From Toxorhynchites rutilus septentrionalis (lineage: Eukaryota; Arthropoda; Insecta; Diptera; Culicidae), in contig NC_073745.1 of the NCBI RefSeq assembly GCF_029784135.1, positions 102,318,125 to 102,382,124 on the forward strand: a DNA stretch of 64,000 nucleotides, written 5' to 3'. The notes under the pieces are model-generated. The model did no database searches. It saw nothing but the letters and a program-made list of their open reading frames with translations, and had not been told where the DNA came from. Positions 33,105 to 44,232 of the stretch are shown here, one piece after another (positions within the stretch are counted from its first letter, which is position 1; each line of letters opens with the position of its first letter). The position numbers and the translations under genes are program-made.

Positions 33105-33491
33105 TTGGTCCTGATTCTCGAATACACTACGGATACACTTCACGGTGGAAACGGAATGAAACGTATTCGCGATGACAACGGTACGGTGTCGACATCTGGA
33201 TACGAGATTAGTTTCCCACTAAACTTATCATTATAATATCAAATTATCTTCAGATGAAATTTTTGTATGAGATTGTTATATCACATGAAGAAAACAAAGT
33301 TTTCCACTCACATTGAATACCAGTTTGATACGAAGAAGATAATTTTTATTAATGATTTTTTATTTGAAAAGTGCTCATTCTCCCTGAAAACTCATCATTA
33401 TCTTCGACACTTCACTAACTCGTAAAACGTAGTTCAATGGCATGCCGTTTATTTCGTTTCCACCGTGAAGTGTATTCCAGAATCAGGCCCA
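33105..33491 (+). mobile_element. Foldback MITE with CCTGATTCT ends
   Basis: The left end TTGGTCCTGATTCTCGAATA with CACTTCACGGTGGAAACG is inverted at the right as CGTTTCCACCGTGAAGTGTA, TTCCAGAATCAGG. The left arm carries a small internal duplication (AATACACTACGGATACACTT). No coding capacity. Confidence 0.8.
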
Positions 33492-33494
33492 TTG

Positions 33495-34450
33495 TGATTT
33501 TTGTTTATCGTTACCCAAACCTAGGGTTAATCATCGATTGAATTGCCTTTGCCGCAATTAATTTATTGGTTTATATCGTGTTAATTTATTGGTTTCCAGG
33601 ATTCGCATTTCTAGGACAATGTTTGTCAGAAGGTTGTTGTACATCAACGGTGTTTGAAACAAGCATTGGCCTTCATGGTGAGCCATACATAGTGGATCAA
33701 AAACTGGTCAGGACAACGACCACATATCTTTTGCCTTTCAGCCACTTCTGAATGCAGTTAGAGGTATGGCAGGGATCTCTTTGCCGTTGAAATACCACAT
33801 TCCAGTCCGTATTGCCGTATTTTTCGTAGCAGTGTTACCCTCGGTGAAATATATATACTTATTTCTAATGTTCATGTACATATTCATGAACACCGGATCC
33901 ATTTTTTCATAGGGACCAAACGAAACACCATAATACCAGAAAGATGGATTGACTCATCAGCAGAGCTTGTCACTTGCAAGTTTTTTTGTCATTATCAATT
34001 GATTCATTTTAGATTATCGTGTTGAACTGAAACCAGTATATTCTCTAGGAGTACTGAAACTTCGATCCTAGTGTTTCGTTCAATGCTGCTGTCGTTTCCT
34101 TTCGATTTGAAAGAAAAAAGCCCCAATGGGTCAAAATCATTGTCATCGTCAATCTGGTTCATTTCGCATGCGAAATGATGCTCGCAGCTAGTCAATTGGA
34201 AGTTTTTCTTTCACATAGTTCCACCAAAATGGATTGTCACAAAGTGAATGCAATACACAGTTTCATCAGACATTTCTGAATTTTTCGTTTAAATATAAAT
34301 TGCTCGAATAAATAACTCAAATGATTACTAAGCCATTTATCCCTGGCGCTTTGGCCGAAAAATCGAAGAAACGAAGAAACGTCAAAGATAGAAATGGCAA
34401 TAATATCAAACATTCGCTGCTGAGAACTATGAATGTTGTCATTGAAAATA
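33495..34450. other. Interval without recognised features
   Basis: AT-rich DNA with no motif-bearing frame. Confidence 0.45.
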
Positions 34451-34454
34451 ATTA

Positions 34455-35728
34455 GGTGTACCGGTAAGTTTTTTTTTTTATTTTACAACTGATAGCGTAA
34501 CTTTATTATTATTCCAGTGAATTTCCAGACATTCGTTGGAAAGCTACTGTCATTGCGCGTCTTTTTCAGTATATGCCAAAAAGTTGAAGCGTAAACAACA
34601 TAGTTTTTTGCCACTCCGTATATATCGAATTTCGTACCAATGAGAGTGATTTTGCGGGGAGTGTTACTTCATCACTTCAATGTGAAGAAAAAAGCTGCGG
34701 AAAGTCATCGAATTTTGGTGGAAGTTTATGGTGACCTTGCTCTAACTGAGCGAACGTGTCAGACTTGGTTTGCACGGTTTAAAAGTGGTGATTTTGACTT
34801 GGAAGACGAAGAACGTTCCGGAGCGCCAAAAAAGTTTGAAGATGAAGAATTGGAGGCTTTATTCGATCAAGATCCGTCACAAACGCAACAAGAACTTACA
34901 CTTATACAACAGATACACTTGGAGTAGCTCAGCAAACCATATTCAATCGTTTAAAAGCAATGGGAATGAACCGAAAGATAGGACATTGAGTGCCGTATGA
35001 ATTGATGCCACGAGACGTCGAACGTCGTTTTTTTACGTGCGAACAACTGCTCCAACGGCATAAAAGAAATGTTTTTTTGCATCGAATCGTTACTGGCGAT
35101 GAAAAGTGGGTTCATTACGACAATCCTAAACGTCGAGCAACGTATGGATACCCCGGCCATGCATCAACATCGACGGCCGCGCGGAATATTCACGGCCAGA
35201 AGGTTATGCTGTCTATTTGGTGGGACCAGCTGGGTGGGGTGTACTATGAGCTGCTAAAACCGAATGAAATCATTACGGGGGACCTTTACCGACGACAATT
35301 GATGCGTTTGAGCCGTGCACTGAAGGAAAAACGGCTACAATACGAGCAAAGACACGATAAAGTTATTTTGCAGCACAACAATGCTCGGCAGCATGTCGCG
35401 AAACCGGTCAAAACATACTTGGGAAATGTGAGGTCCTATCCCACTCACCATATCCTCCAGACATTGCTCCGTCCGATTACTACCTTTTTCGATCGATGCA
35501 ACATGGCCTGGTTGGCCAGCACTTCTCCTATTTTGATGAAGTCAAAAATTGGATCGATTCGTGGTTAGCCGACAAACCGGCCGATTATTTCCGCAAAGGG
35601 ATCCGTGAATTGCCAGAAAGATGGGAAAAAGTTGTGACTAACGATGGGCAATATATTAAATTTGTAACCACTTTTGCCGAATAAAGCATTATTTTTGAAA
35701 AAAAAAGAAAGAAACTTACCGGTTCTCC
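34455..35728 (+). mobile_element. Mos1-like mariner element, decayed
   Basis: A 1274-bp unit has inverted ends (GGTGTACCGGTAAGTTT at 34455; complement of GGAGAACCGGTAAGTTT ending at 35728) and TA on both sides (34453-34454, 35729-35730). Length and ends fit mariners of the mauritiana group. The transposase is broken (see 34640-35684). Confidence 0.88.
34640..35684 (+). pseudogene. Mariner transposase, mauritiana-like, broken
   Basis: The frame from the ATG at 34640 reads KKKAAESHRILVEVYGD and WFARFKSGDFDLEDEERSG. A frame change at about 34890 follows, then GVAQQTIFNRLKAMG and a TGA at the Trp of the WVPHEL block (34987-34989). It resumes VPYELMPRDVERR, VTGDEKWVHYDNPKRR (first catalytic Asp) and IWWDQLGGVYYELL. 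In LQHNNARQH the second catalytic Asp has become Asn. After a frame change at about 35425 the third block (APSDYYLF) and the end (LPERWEKVVTNDGQY) remain. It has multiple independent lesions and no activity is possible. Confidence 0.88.
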
Positions 35729-36029
35729 TATTATAAAAATAAAATTTTGGATAGCTAAGAGAGAAAGTTGCTGAAAGATTGCCGAAATATACACTGTGTG
35801 ATTGAAAAGAAGAAGTTACTAGAAATTGGCTGAAATTGGTTGCGGGAACATCAGGTGAATAGAGATTGGGTTTGAATAGATTATTCCAATTAGCAAATCT
35901 AGATCACGAATAGGAATCCACGGCACTGAATTAAGGTTGACAACCGAAACATACATTTTACAGTTTGATTTGTAGCTTCAAAACAAATTACCAAAAAGTG
36001 TTTCTATAGCTCGACAGAACAGACATGTT

Positions 36030-36545
36030 TCCTGAGATCTGTCTTCCTCAATGCTCCAAATTCTTCAGCTGGTCGAATTTACGGGAAATTAGGCCGATTC
36101 ATGTCCTTTGGAACAAATCTAGAGCAACATGTCAAAAGGGTCTATCTCCTTTGATCGATTCTCTTCATCGATTTTCGCTTTTTGATGTTCATAGATACAA
36201 TAAAAGAAACGCGAATGATGCAAGAACACTCAACTTTATGTTTAGTAGGTCGCAGAACTCTTTGTTATATAAAGGTATAATTTTTTTCAATTCGATGCCC
36301 AGAGAAATTAAACGTGCGGCAACAATGGCAGATTTCAAGAAAATGTGTATTTCACATGTAAAATCTGTTTTGTAAACAGGTTTTATGATTTTTTTTCCTA
36401 AATCATTCAATTTCGTACCAATTAAAATTAATAAAAATTATAATTGATTAAAATTAATAAAATTTATTTACAGGTTAAACCACCATGTTCGTACTGATGA
36501 TGATGATTTTTTGTTGTTGTTTTGTTAATGTATATTCTAAAAAAA
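36030..36545 (+). pseudogene. CR1/L2-like LINE C-terminus and 3' tail
   Basis: The frame ending at 36375 reads RYNKRNANDARTLNFMFSRS, QNSLLYKGIIFFNSMPREIK and MADFKKMCISHVKSVL. The preceding segment (about 36135-36175) is a MITE end read in phase as KGLSPLIDSLHRF. The region after the stop is AT-rich and may be the LINE tail. It is related to 24950-25345. Confidence 0.7.
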
Positions 36546-36786
36546 ATAAGCGTTGTCTACGAGAGTTTTAGCCTCGCGCGCGTTTGGTGGGCCTGGACTA
36601 TATTAATGGAACACTGGCAGAACACTGATACATAATGAAATTTTTATGTGGGTCTGAAGTGGAAACTGGAATGGGGATAGCTCATTCAGAATTGTCGTAA
36701 ACTATCTTTTTATAAGATGGTTATATCGAGTATTTCTGAATGTGGCAGATCTCTATCATCTTCTAAGTAGACACTTTTAGATATTG

Positions 36787-36880
36787 GGTTCGATCCCCAA
36801 TCTGTCAAGGATCTTCCCGGGTTGGGAATTTTTTTGACATGCCTTAAAAAACTTGGGTCTGATGTTGGGATTATCATTAT
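36787..36880 (+). mobile_element. tRNA-SINE fragment, family 3, copy A
   Basis: A B box GGTTCGATCCC is followed by a SINE body (AAGGATCTTCCCGGGTTGGG and TTTTTTTGACATGCC). The same body occurs at 48229-48345. The A-box half is missing. The body resembles a SINE type common in Aedes, from memory. Confidence 0.65.
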
Positions 36881-37051
36881 GATAATGTCGATACGGATAG
36901 GACCATTGTTTTTCTTTTAAAGTTTTTGCCTATTTATGATGTTCGATTAATAGAAATTCATGCCTGCAACAGAATCAGTTCGCTCTTTTGTTTTATAATA
37001 CTGATATCTTAATTTGGTTAAATATAAATATTATCTATTAGATAAATCGGC

Positions 37052-37290
37052 CAGTTCAAACCTTTGTAGGGGTATGAGGTGAGTCATCATCATCTTTCGA
37101 TAACCACGGCCTTTCAGACGGATTTTGCTCCAGTATTGCCATGTAGTTTGATGAACGAGGTTCCCTTCCACACTCCTTATCGTCGAACACATCGGGAAAT
37201 TCTTTTACCGCTGAATTATTAATGAAATAGAAAGTAGATGAAAAGAATCGATCAAAGAAGATAGGTCCTTTTGACATGTTGCTCTAAAAA
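37052..37290 (-). repeat. Dispersed motif copy 2 and partial MITE (family M2)
   Basis: 37052-37105 repeats the 50-bp motif of 29504. 37140-37290 carries GAACGAGGTTCCCTTCCAC, CGAACACATCGGGAAAT and AAGAATCGATCAA...GATAGGTCC, which match the MITE at 39663-39893 in the opposite orientation. Confidence 0.6.
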
Positions 37291-37489
37291 GAGTACATCC
37301 TCGGAGGTATACCACTTTACCGTTGATTTCGCGTTGCGGCAAGATGTTAAATCTGGCTCGGAGACAAAAAATCCTTGTGGTTACGAATCGTGGGTAGAAG
37401 TCGTTCGTGTAAACATTCCTTGATGCTGTTGATCGAAGCAGTTGTAATCAGGACCCGAAATCTTCGAAGATGAAAAATGAAAGTCGAAA

Positions 37490-38625
37490 ACAAGCGTTGA
37501 GAGCGAGGATGACTGATGAACTTCTAGCAAATGGTTATTCTAATTGACGTGACTAATAAATGAGGGGCTTAGAATGAAAGGGGTGTAAGTGATTTGATCG
37601 ATTTCTCTACATCGACTCTCTCTTTTGGTCATAACTTAGCTCCAAACCCATTCCCAACTGTATTTAACAATGTGTAAGATAGGTCAAAACCTCATCTATC
37701 GGATTCTATAACAAACTCAAATTGGAACGTTTTTGTAGTTGAGTTATTAACTAAAGAAAAAGTTCATGAAGAGAAATCGTTCAAGTCACTTACACCCCTT
37801 GCATTCTAAGCCCCTCAAATACAAATCCATCTTTTCAGTCAACATGACTTTAATCGACACTTGTACTCCCCCTGACAAGAATCTAGTTACCCGCGTGCAT
37901 AATCTTATTTTTACGTCCATATAAAGTGAAACGAGAACTTGATTTCTGATGCAAAAAAGTAGTGACACCATTAATGAACGGTTGATTATCTACTCACCGA
38001 GAACTCGAACCAACGAACTTAGACAGTTATCAGGTATGCTATAAAGGTCCTCGCGTTAGTATTAGCAAATCGCGTGCAAAATAGCGTGCAATTTGGAAGG
38101 AATTCTAAACAAAATTTTAGTTCACTTTGTCTCCGAGTTCAATTTTATTAAATAAGCGTATAGAAAAACGGGTTATTGTATTAACAAAATTCACAAATTT
38201 GTTAGTGTTTCTGGACACAACACGGCACGCTATTCCATATGTGTGATTAATTTTCGTGTACGATACAAAACAATCTAGCTCACTAGCATTGATACATGCA
38301 TACGTGATACATGAGAGAGAAACGAATTCATTTTGAGGCGAGTCACTTCAAAATGCAATGAAGTTCATTTGACGGGGAAGAATGGAATGGGACAGTCGAG
38401 TCGTAAAGGAAGAAAGCAAGCAAACACCCGATTGACTGTTGAGTCATGTTGACGGGGAAACTGCTGGAAGAAGCCAAAACTCATTTCCAATTGAATACGA
38501 AGGCGAATTTCTTCATAGTCCCCTGACTGGCCTGAGTTGAACGTGACTATGCCGAGCCCTGGTTGTAATGAGCGGTTGACAAATTTTACCGTAGCCAAAA
38601 ATTGCCTGCCAAACAATAGTCTTTT
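37490..38625 (-). repeat. Dispersed repeat R1, copy B (inverted)
   Basis: Inverse-orientation copy of 21540-22262, about 16 kb away. It contains an extra MITE at 37562-37816 and some added flanking DNA. The outer block GCGTTGAGAGCGAGGATGAC marks the same end as in copy A. Confidence 0.75.
37562..37816 (+). mobile_element. MITE with GAGGGGCTTAGAATG ends
   Basis: A 255-bp unit with inverted ends of about 30 bp (GAGGGGCTTAGAATG then AAGGGGTGTAAGTGA, mirrored at the right) and AAAT on both sides (37558-37561, 37817-37820). It interrupts dispersed repeat R1 copy B. Confidence 0.82.
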
Positions 38626-38649
38626 TGCCGATTTTTTCCTACTTTAATG

Positions 38650-39115
38650 GATGTTCCAGGCAGACTCTAATATTCTTTCTTTTTGCACCGTATAATACTG
38701 CGGCCGTGACAATGATTTATTGAGTTTGACGCATGTTTCGTTGTCCATAGTACGACTCAGCAAGCATCGTATCGTATGGCTTTTGTATTCTGGGCCTGAA
38801 TGATGCTTCTTGTTTTAGGATTCGTTTTGGCTGCTTTTTCTTCTAATAGGTTTCTAGATTCGGAATTCGTTATGAACGTTTGATTTTGACGTGTCAACCT
38901 TTTTAATGCGAACGCCTTCATTATACGATTACCCAAACTAGGGCTGGCAGAACCTTTTTTCAATCCGTTTTCGGTTTATCCTTACTGAACTTTCAGATCA
39001 CTGTTCGCACAGCTTTCTCACCCATTTTCGCTAACTTCCACTGTGACAATCGAGGTTCTGTACTCCATTTGAGCATCATTTTACGATGTCGTTCTGTTGA
39101 AAGCCGACGCATTTT
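38650..39115 (-). pseudogene. ITm-type Tc1/mariner transposase relic, N-terminal half
   Basis: On the minus strand the sequence reads MRRLSTERHRKMMLKW, then (after frame changes) KKGSASPSLGNRIMKAFALK, a helix-turn-helix-like region, and TMDNETCVKLNKSLSRPQYY. The last matches the D-D-E-T-Y-V-K-x-D block of ITmD37-type transposases with one acidic residue changed to Asn. The other two catalytic blocks are absent. The minus-strand ATG lies at about 39111. Confidence 0.6.
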
Positions 39116-39662
39116 GAAAAAAAAAATTGTCAGAAAATATCTGCCCTGCACAGGTGCTGTGTAATAAACTTAAACAGCGCGGCAACAAAAATGGACTATA
39201 TATGAAGGATTTCGAAATGGCACCGATTTCCGACTTCGTCCATGCTTCCTGGATCAGTCTTTATGCTGGTTCAACTCGAACCTATATTTAGTCACATTTC
39301 GTGTTGCATTGTTGCATTGTATGTTTCCAATGATTCCACCGGCCCATGAAGTGCATTAGGCGCCATCACCCATTGTATGATATTCCCGATGACGTATTAT
39401 TAGAGTAAAAGTGGTGTGCAAACGATCCATGGTTGCATGAGTCAACTGCTCTGGTGGGCGATTAGTCGACCGTAAAATGGACAAAAAGCGCGATGAGTTT
39501 CTCGAACCACGGTTAAGGTTTTCGTTGAAAAATTGTCAAAATTCACAAGCATTGTTTAGGTGTCAGTCTTTTCAAGATGAAATGGCAGGTCAAACTCAAA
39601 CTCACAAAGCAAGCAACAACCGGCATAAAACTGAGGGGAGCATCAATGAATTCTCGCGTAAT

Positions 39663-39893
39663 TTTTGAAAAGAACCTATCTACATTGATCGATGCTCTTC
39701 ATCGACATTCTCTTTCGGTAATGACATGGCGATAAAAGCATTTCCTGATGTGTTCGAAGATCAAGATTGTAGAAGGAAACCTCGTTCATAAAACTATTTG
39801 GCAAAACTGCCGCCAAATATGTCTGCAAGGCCGTGTTTATCGAAAGAAAAAATCAATGAAGAGAATCGATCAATGTAGATAGGCCGTTTTCAA
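39663..39893 (+). mobile_element. MITE, family M2
   Basis: The left end TTGAAAAGAACCTATCTACA, TTGATCGATGCTCTTCATCG is inverted at the right (CGATCAATGTAGATAGGCCG, TTTTCAA). Partial copies occur at 37140-37290 and 36135-36175. Confidence 0.75.
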
Positions 39894-40252
39894 AAACTAT
39901 GCGAGAATTATTTGATTGGCACTGAAATAAATCTTGTGCGCTTGTGAATGTTCCAATTTGGCCATGAAGTTGGTTGCCTGTACTGCGTACTTTATATTTC
40001 CTTTAAGCGGTCCATATACGTTCAATACCATTTGCGCAAAATTTTAGTTTGTGCAATATATTTGTTCGTCTAGAGACAATATTGAAAGGTTGTGCAATAT
40101 GTTGTGTTATTTTCGGAATCATGAAAATATATAGTGCAAACGGGAATCAATTGTTGGTCACTAACGGTCGTTTGAACTAGTCATCTCAAGCACGCGTTAT
40201 TATCACGAGTAACAAAAACTATGGATGGGTTATACTTATGATATAACCGCAA

Positions 40253-41285
40253 GGTTGACGTAGGACTGCCGTTTGATTAGTAATCATTTGTGTGTTTTCA
40301 ATTAGCAATAATCGCACTTCGAATGTTCCTCATTAGGTACGATATCGCCGCTGCGCAGAGCTATTGATTAAATTATTGATTAAACTAGTTAATGAATGAA
40401 ACAATGTACGAATTCAATTGCAAACAAGTCCCAATTTAGATCAATTTATGCATTATGGTAGTGGTTATCGCAGCAAATAGTTATCAACATTTTGCATAAT
40501 CATCGAACGATATGCGTAGAAGTTCAGTGAGCTGGCGAAATGAAGGAATATGCAGTCTCGAATAACCGAGCCAAAATGTTTCATTACGTGTTAGCAGAAC
40601 GAATTCCGGAGTGTAAAAATGCATGAGGGTATAAAAGTACTGTCGAGATCTGGAATGCCGATTTTTCCAACTTATTAGTTTCGGAATCTGTGTTGGGAAA
40701 ACACATTCCGGTATGCAAAAATGCAAGTGAGTACAAAGTACTCGTAGCTTACATCTCGTCTCAGGGAAACATTCCGATTTGCAGAAGCGCAAACGAGTAC
40801 AAGAGTATCCGCGGCTTGCATCTATTTTGCAATGCCAATTTCCCCACTCTCCATGGTTTTGAAATCTGTGTTAGGGAAACATTCCGATTTGCAAAAACGC
40901 AAACGAGTACAATAGTACCCGCTGCTTGCATCTAATTTGCAATGCCGATTTCCCTTGGCTCCATGGTTTTGAAGTCTGTGTTAGGGAAACATCCATTCAT
41001 TCCAGCGATCGTACCTCAATCGTTGGGCAATCATAACTGAGTGAATTTCCAGGCGACACTCGCTTCATACCAATTGGTGTGATTTCAATAGCCTGTTTTG
41101 AAAACAATTTTAAGGCTATTGAAACAAGTTTTTGGATCAAAAAGTAACAAGCATAGAACACGTAGACATTTTATGTTTAGAAGCTATTAACGCCCAAAAT
41201 CTCGTTCTCCGGTGTAACGCTTTCGTTTTCGAAACTTTGAACTTACAACCCAGTATAGAAATGATAGACGTAGTCCTACGTCAAA
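40253..41285 (+). mobile_element. GACGTAG-ended element with minisatellite
   Basis: The left end TTGACGTAGGACT (about 40257) and the right end AGTCCTACGTCAA (about 41272-41284) form 13-bp inverted repeats. The right end contains the palindrome GACGTAGTCCTACGTC. The interior holds a tandem array (40545-40990). Related copies are at 24301-24930 and, by the ends, near 29470 and 56290. No coding capacity. Confidence 0.6.
40545..40990 (+). repeat. Minisatellite of about 90-110-bp units
   Basis: About four to five units each contain TCTGTGTTAGGGAAACATTC, CCGATTTGCAAAAACGCAAA, CGAGTACAA and a TTTGCAATGCCGATTTCCC block. The two units at 40755-40975 are closest to each other. Confidence 0.8.
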
Positions 41286-41717
41286 AAGTCGAAAAAGAAT
41301 TTATTGATGTGCACCGTGGTCTTCCGGCTCGGCTCTGCTCGGCTGACCAATACCCCAAAAGTATTTTCGACCACACGTCGCGCACATTTTGCACAACCTT
41401 CAATATCGCCTTTATACGGTACAATAATATACAATATTGATTGATTGATATTGATATTGGGTATACAAAAATCGTGATACTTTTAGAACAGCTCTTGTAG
41501 ATAGAGTGGTTCACTCTATCCCATACCATTAAGTATTTCCATAGCCATAACCGATTTTGCTTCAGCACTACGAAGGGATTTCTCTAGAGATAGGCAATAG
41601 ACAAAAAATCGAAGATGAACCAAAACACATGTAAGAAAAGCAGTTGTCAAAAATTAGCTGAACATTCAAAATAGCCGTACTTGTCAGCATAAGTGAGAGA
41701 CATTAGTACCAACATTT

Positions 41718-44031
41718 CACTATGGTCCAGGAGGTGCATTTAAGTGGAAATTAGCATCTAGAGCTCAACAGTGATACTCTAGACAAAAACTGTCTTCGAC
41801 AAAGTTATTACATATAAAAAAGCGCTTATTTTTATGTTATCAAAAATAGGGTGACCAAAATTTACGATGAAATAAAAAATCCAACTTTCTTATCTGTATA
41901 GATAGAGGTAAACATAGTTCGACAATATTGTAGCTCTGGTTATTTTAAGTAACTTTGTGGAACAATATTTCTTTCTATCTCTTCAAATAACCGATATAGC
42001 GCTTTTTCTCTAGGTTGAGTTAGGGTTACCATGAAAAAAAAGGTTTTTTTTCTCTAACTTTTATATGTAAATTTCTACATCAAAACTGTCTTCGAATGAT
42101 CTTTAGAGCTTTCCAATCCACGCATTTTACGGTGCAAAACTTGTATGTACCTTAATGCTAATCAAAGTTATTGATGTTTTTTCCCCGAAAACACGACCTT
42201 TTCATTTGCTTGTCGTTCTTTTTGGGGCGAACATAATAAAAAAATATTGATGGCATTTTAAAGAGCACATTTGACTCTACATAAGGTGAAACTTTCAAAA
42301 GAGTGTTATTTTTTGTATTTGAGTAAATTAAATTTGAAATTATGAGTTTTTGCATATAAATGAACAAGTTGCAATTTTTAAATGCATATAGTAAGCGTAG
42401 ACTTTAAAGCAGCATCACTTCAGTTCAGTCTTATAGCCACTCAACATGGAGGTTCAAAGAAGACACATTGTTGATTTCCTTTTTCGGTGGACGAAATATA
42501 GAAGACGTTATACAATTATTACGAGAAAAATTTCTGACTATTTTCTTTTTCTACAATAAAATGTATTTATTGTATAAAAAGAAAAGCGGGTACCGACAAA
42601 TTATCAAATGCTTCCTGAGTAGAAACCGTATAAAGAACAACTCGGAGCTCGACGTGTTATTTTTTAGTAAAGTATTGACATATTTTACTGGCGATGAGTT
42701 GATTGATGACATTATTTTACCAAACTTTTGTTGTTCCTATTGTTTTATTCAAATTTATTTTTATAATCTTCCGTATGTACATATTAACCTGTTTTAGTTG
42801 TTATAATGGAAATTAAGTTCATAGTAATAATTAAAAATCATACAAATAAAAAGCTACAAAATCAAATGCTTAGCATTTTCCGGAATCAGAAGATCGGAAT
42901 ACTCTGGTGTTTGTCTATTACTATGAGATAATACTGGATCCGAAGCTGTTACGAAGCCCAGTTCTTCAGCCGACATTTTTTCTGTAATCTCCCGAACACG
43001 GATACACTTCATCCTTTGGCTCGGCTCAGGGCTTCCTTTCTTGCCTTCTAGCAGTATTAGAAAAGGTATTTTTTGAGAAAACCAAGATTTCTTCGAGCCA
43101 CGTTGCATTTTGCCGTTCAAATCGGGAGCGTGTACGAGCACATTTCGACCACCGTGTTGAGAACTTTAACTTCTAAAATTTCAGGCACTTTCTGGCACTC
43201 AAAACACATATATCTTGGCATTTTTCTCGTAATAATTGTATAACGTCTTCTATATTTCTTCCACCGAAAACAAAAACAAAAATGTGTCCTCTTTGAACCT
43301 CTATGTTAAGTGGCTATAAGCCTGAACTGAAGTGATGCTGCTTAAAGTCTACGCTTACTATATGCATTTAAAAATTGCAACTTGTTCATTTATATGCAAA
43401 AACTCATAATTTCAAATTTAATTTACTCAAATACAAAAAATAACACTCTTTTGAAAGTTACACCCTATGTAGAATCAAATGTGCTCTTTAAAATACTATC
43501 AATAATTTTTTATTATGTTTGCCCCAAAAAGAACGACTAGCAAATGAAAAAGTCGTGTTTTCGGAGAAAAAACATCAATAACTTTGAGTAGAATTAAGAT
43601 ACAAACAAGTTATGTATCGTAAAATGCGTGGACTGGATAGCTCTAAAAGTCATTCGAAGACAGTATTGATGTAGAATTTTACATATAAAATTTAGAGCAA
43701 AAAACTCGTTTTTTTCATGGTAACCCTAACTCAACCTAGAGAAAAAGCGCTATATCGGTTATTTGAAGAGATAGAAAGAAATATTGTTCCACAAAGTTAC
43801 TTAAAATAACCAGAGCTACAATATTGTCGAACTATGTTTACCTCTATCTATAAAGATAAGAAAGTTAGATTTTTTATTTCATCGTCAATTTTGGTCACCC
43901 TATTTTTGATAACATAAAAATGAGCGCTCTATTATATGTAACAACTTTGTCGAAGACAGTTTTTGTCTAGAGAATCACTGTCGAGCTCTAGATGCTAATT
44001 TCCACTTAAATGCACCTCCTGGACCATAGTG
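41718..44031 (+). mobile_element. Foldback element with Transib-type ends, ~0.8-kb inverted arms
   Basis: The two arms (41718-42530 and 43221-44031) are inverted copies, well above 90% alike by eye over long blocks. The ends read CACTATGGTCCAGG...CCTGGACCATAGTG and a 5-bp duplication CATTT flanks them (41713-41717, 44032-44036). CACWATG ends with a 5-bp duplication are the signature of Transib transposons, relatives of the RAG1 recombinase source. The loop of about 690 bp encodes no Transib transposase that I can recognise, so this would be a non-autonomous member. Confidence 0.8.
42854..43141 (-). CDS. Hypothetical 95-residue ORF in foldback loop
   Basis: The minus-strand frame starts MLVHAPDLNGKMQRGSKKSW and ends PENAKHLIL. 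It is basic at the N-terminus and has an acidic middle (KMSAEELGFVTAS). I do not recognise a family. It lies between the inverted arms. It may be captured host sequence, a transposase remnant or a chance frame. Confidence 0.25.
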   Translation of the reverse strand: MLVHAPDLNGKMQRGSKKSWFSQKIPFLILLEGKKGSPEPSQRMKCIRVREITEKMSAEELGFVTASDPVLSHSNRQTPEYSDLLIPENAKHLIL

Positions 44032-44232
44032 CATTTGCCCCAAAAAAAAATCTTGAATCGAAAATACGTAACTCGCGTAAATTTGAAAGTCGCGATACTG
44101 TTTGAACAGACCTCGTATATTTTAAAGATTTTGAAAATAACACAATATAAACACAACAACCCCTCGACGAAAAATTATATTGCACAAACCAAAATATTGC
44201 GCAATAATATTGAGCGTCTATGGGCCGCTTAA

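Larger units (their letters stand above)
40007..44228 (+). mobile_element. TTAA-flanked element with ~125-bp inverted ends, hosting two other elements
   Basis: The left end GCGGTCCATATACGTTCAAT...TTTGTGCAATATA (40007 onward) is inverted at 44105-44228. TTAA borders both sides (40003-40006, 44229-44232). Inverted similarity continues about 125 bp inward (GTTATTTTCGGAATC against its partner). Inside are a GACGTAG-ended element (40253-41285) and a Transib-ended foldback (41718-44031). No piggyBac-like coding region was seen. Confidence 0.65.
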
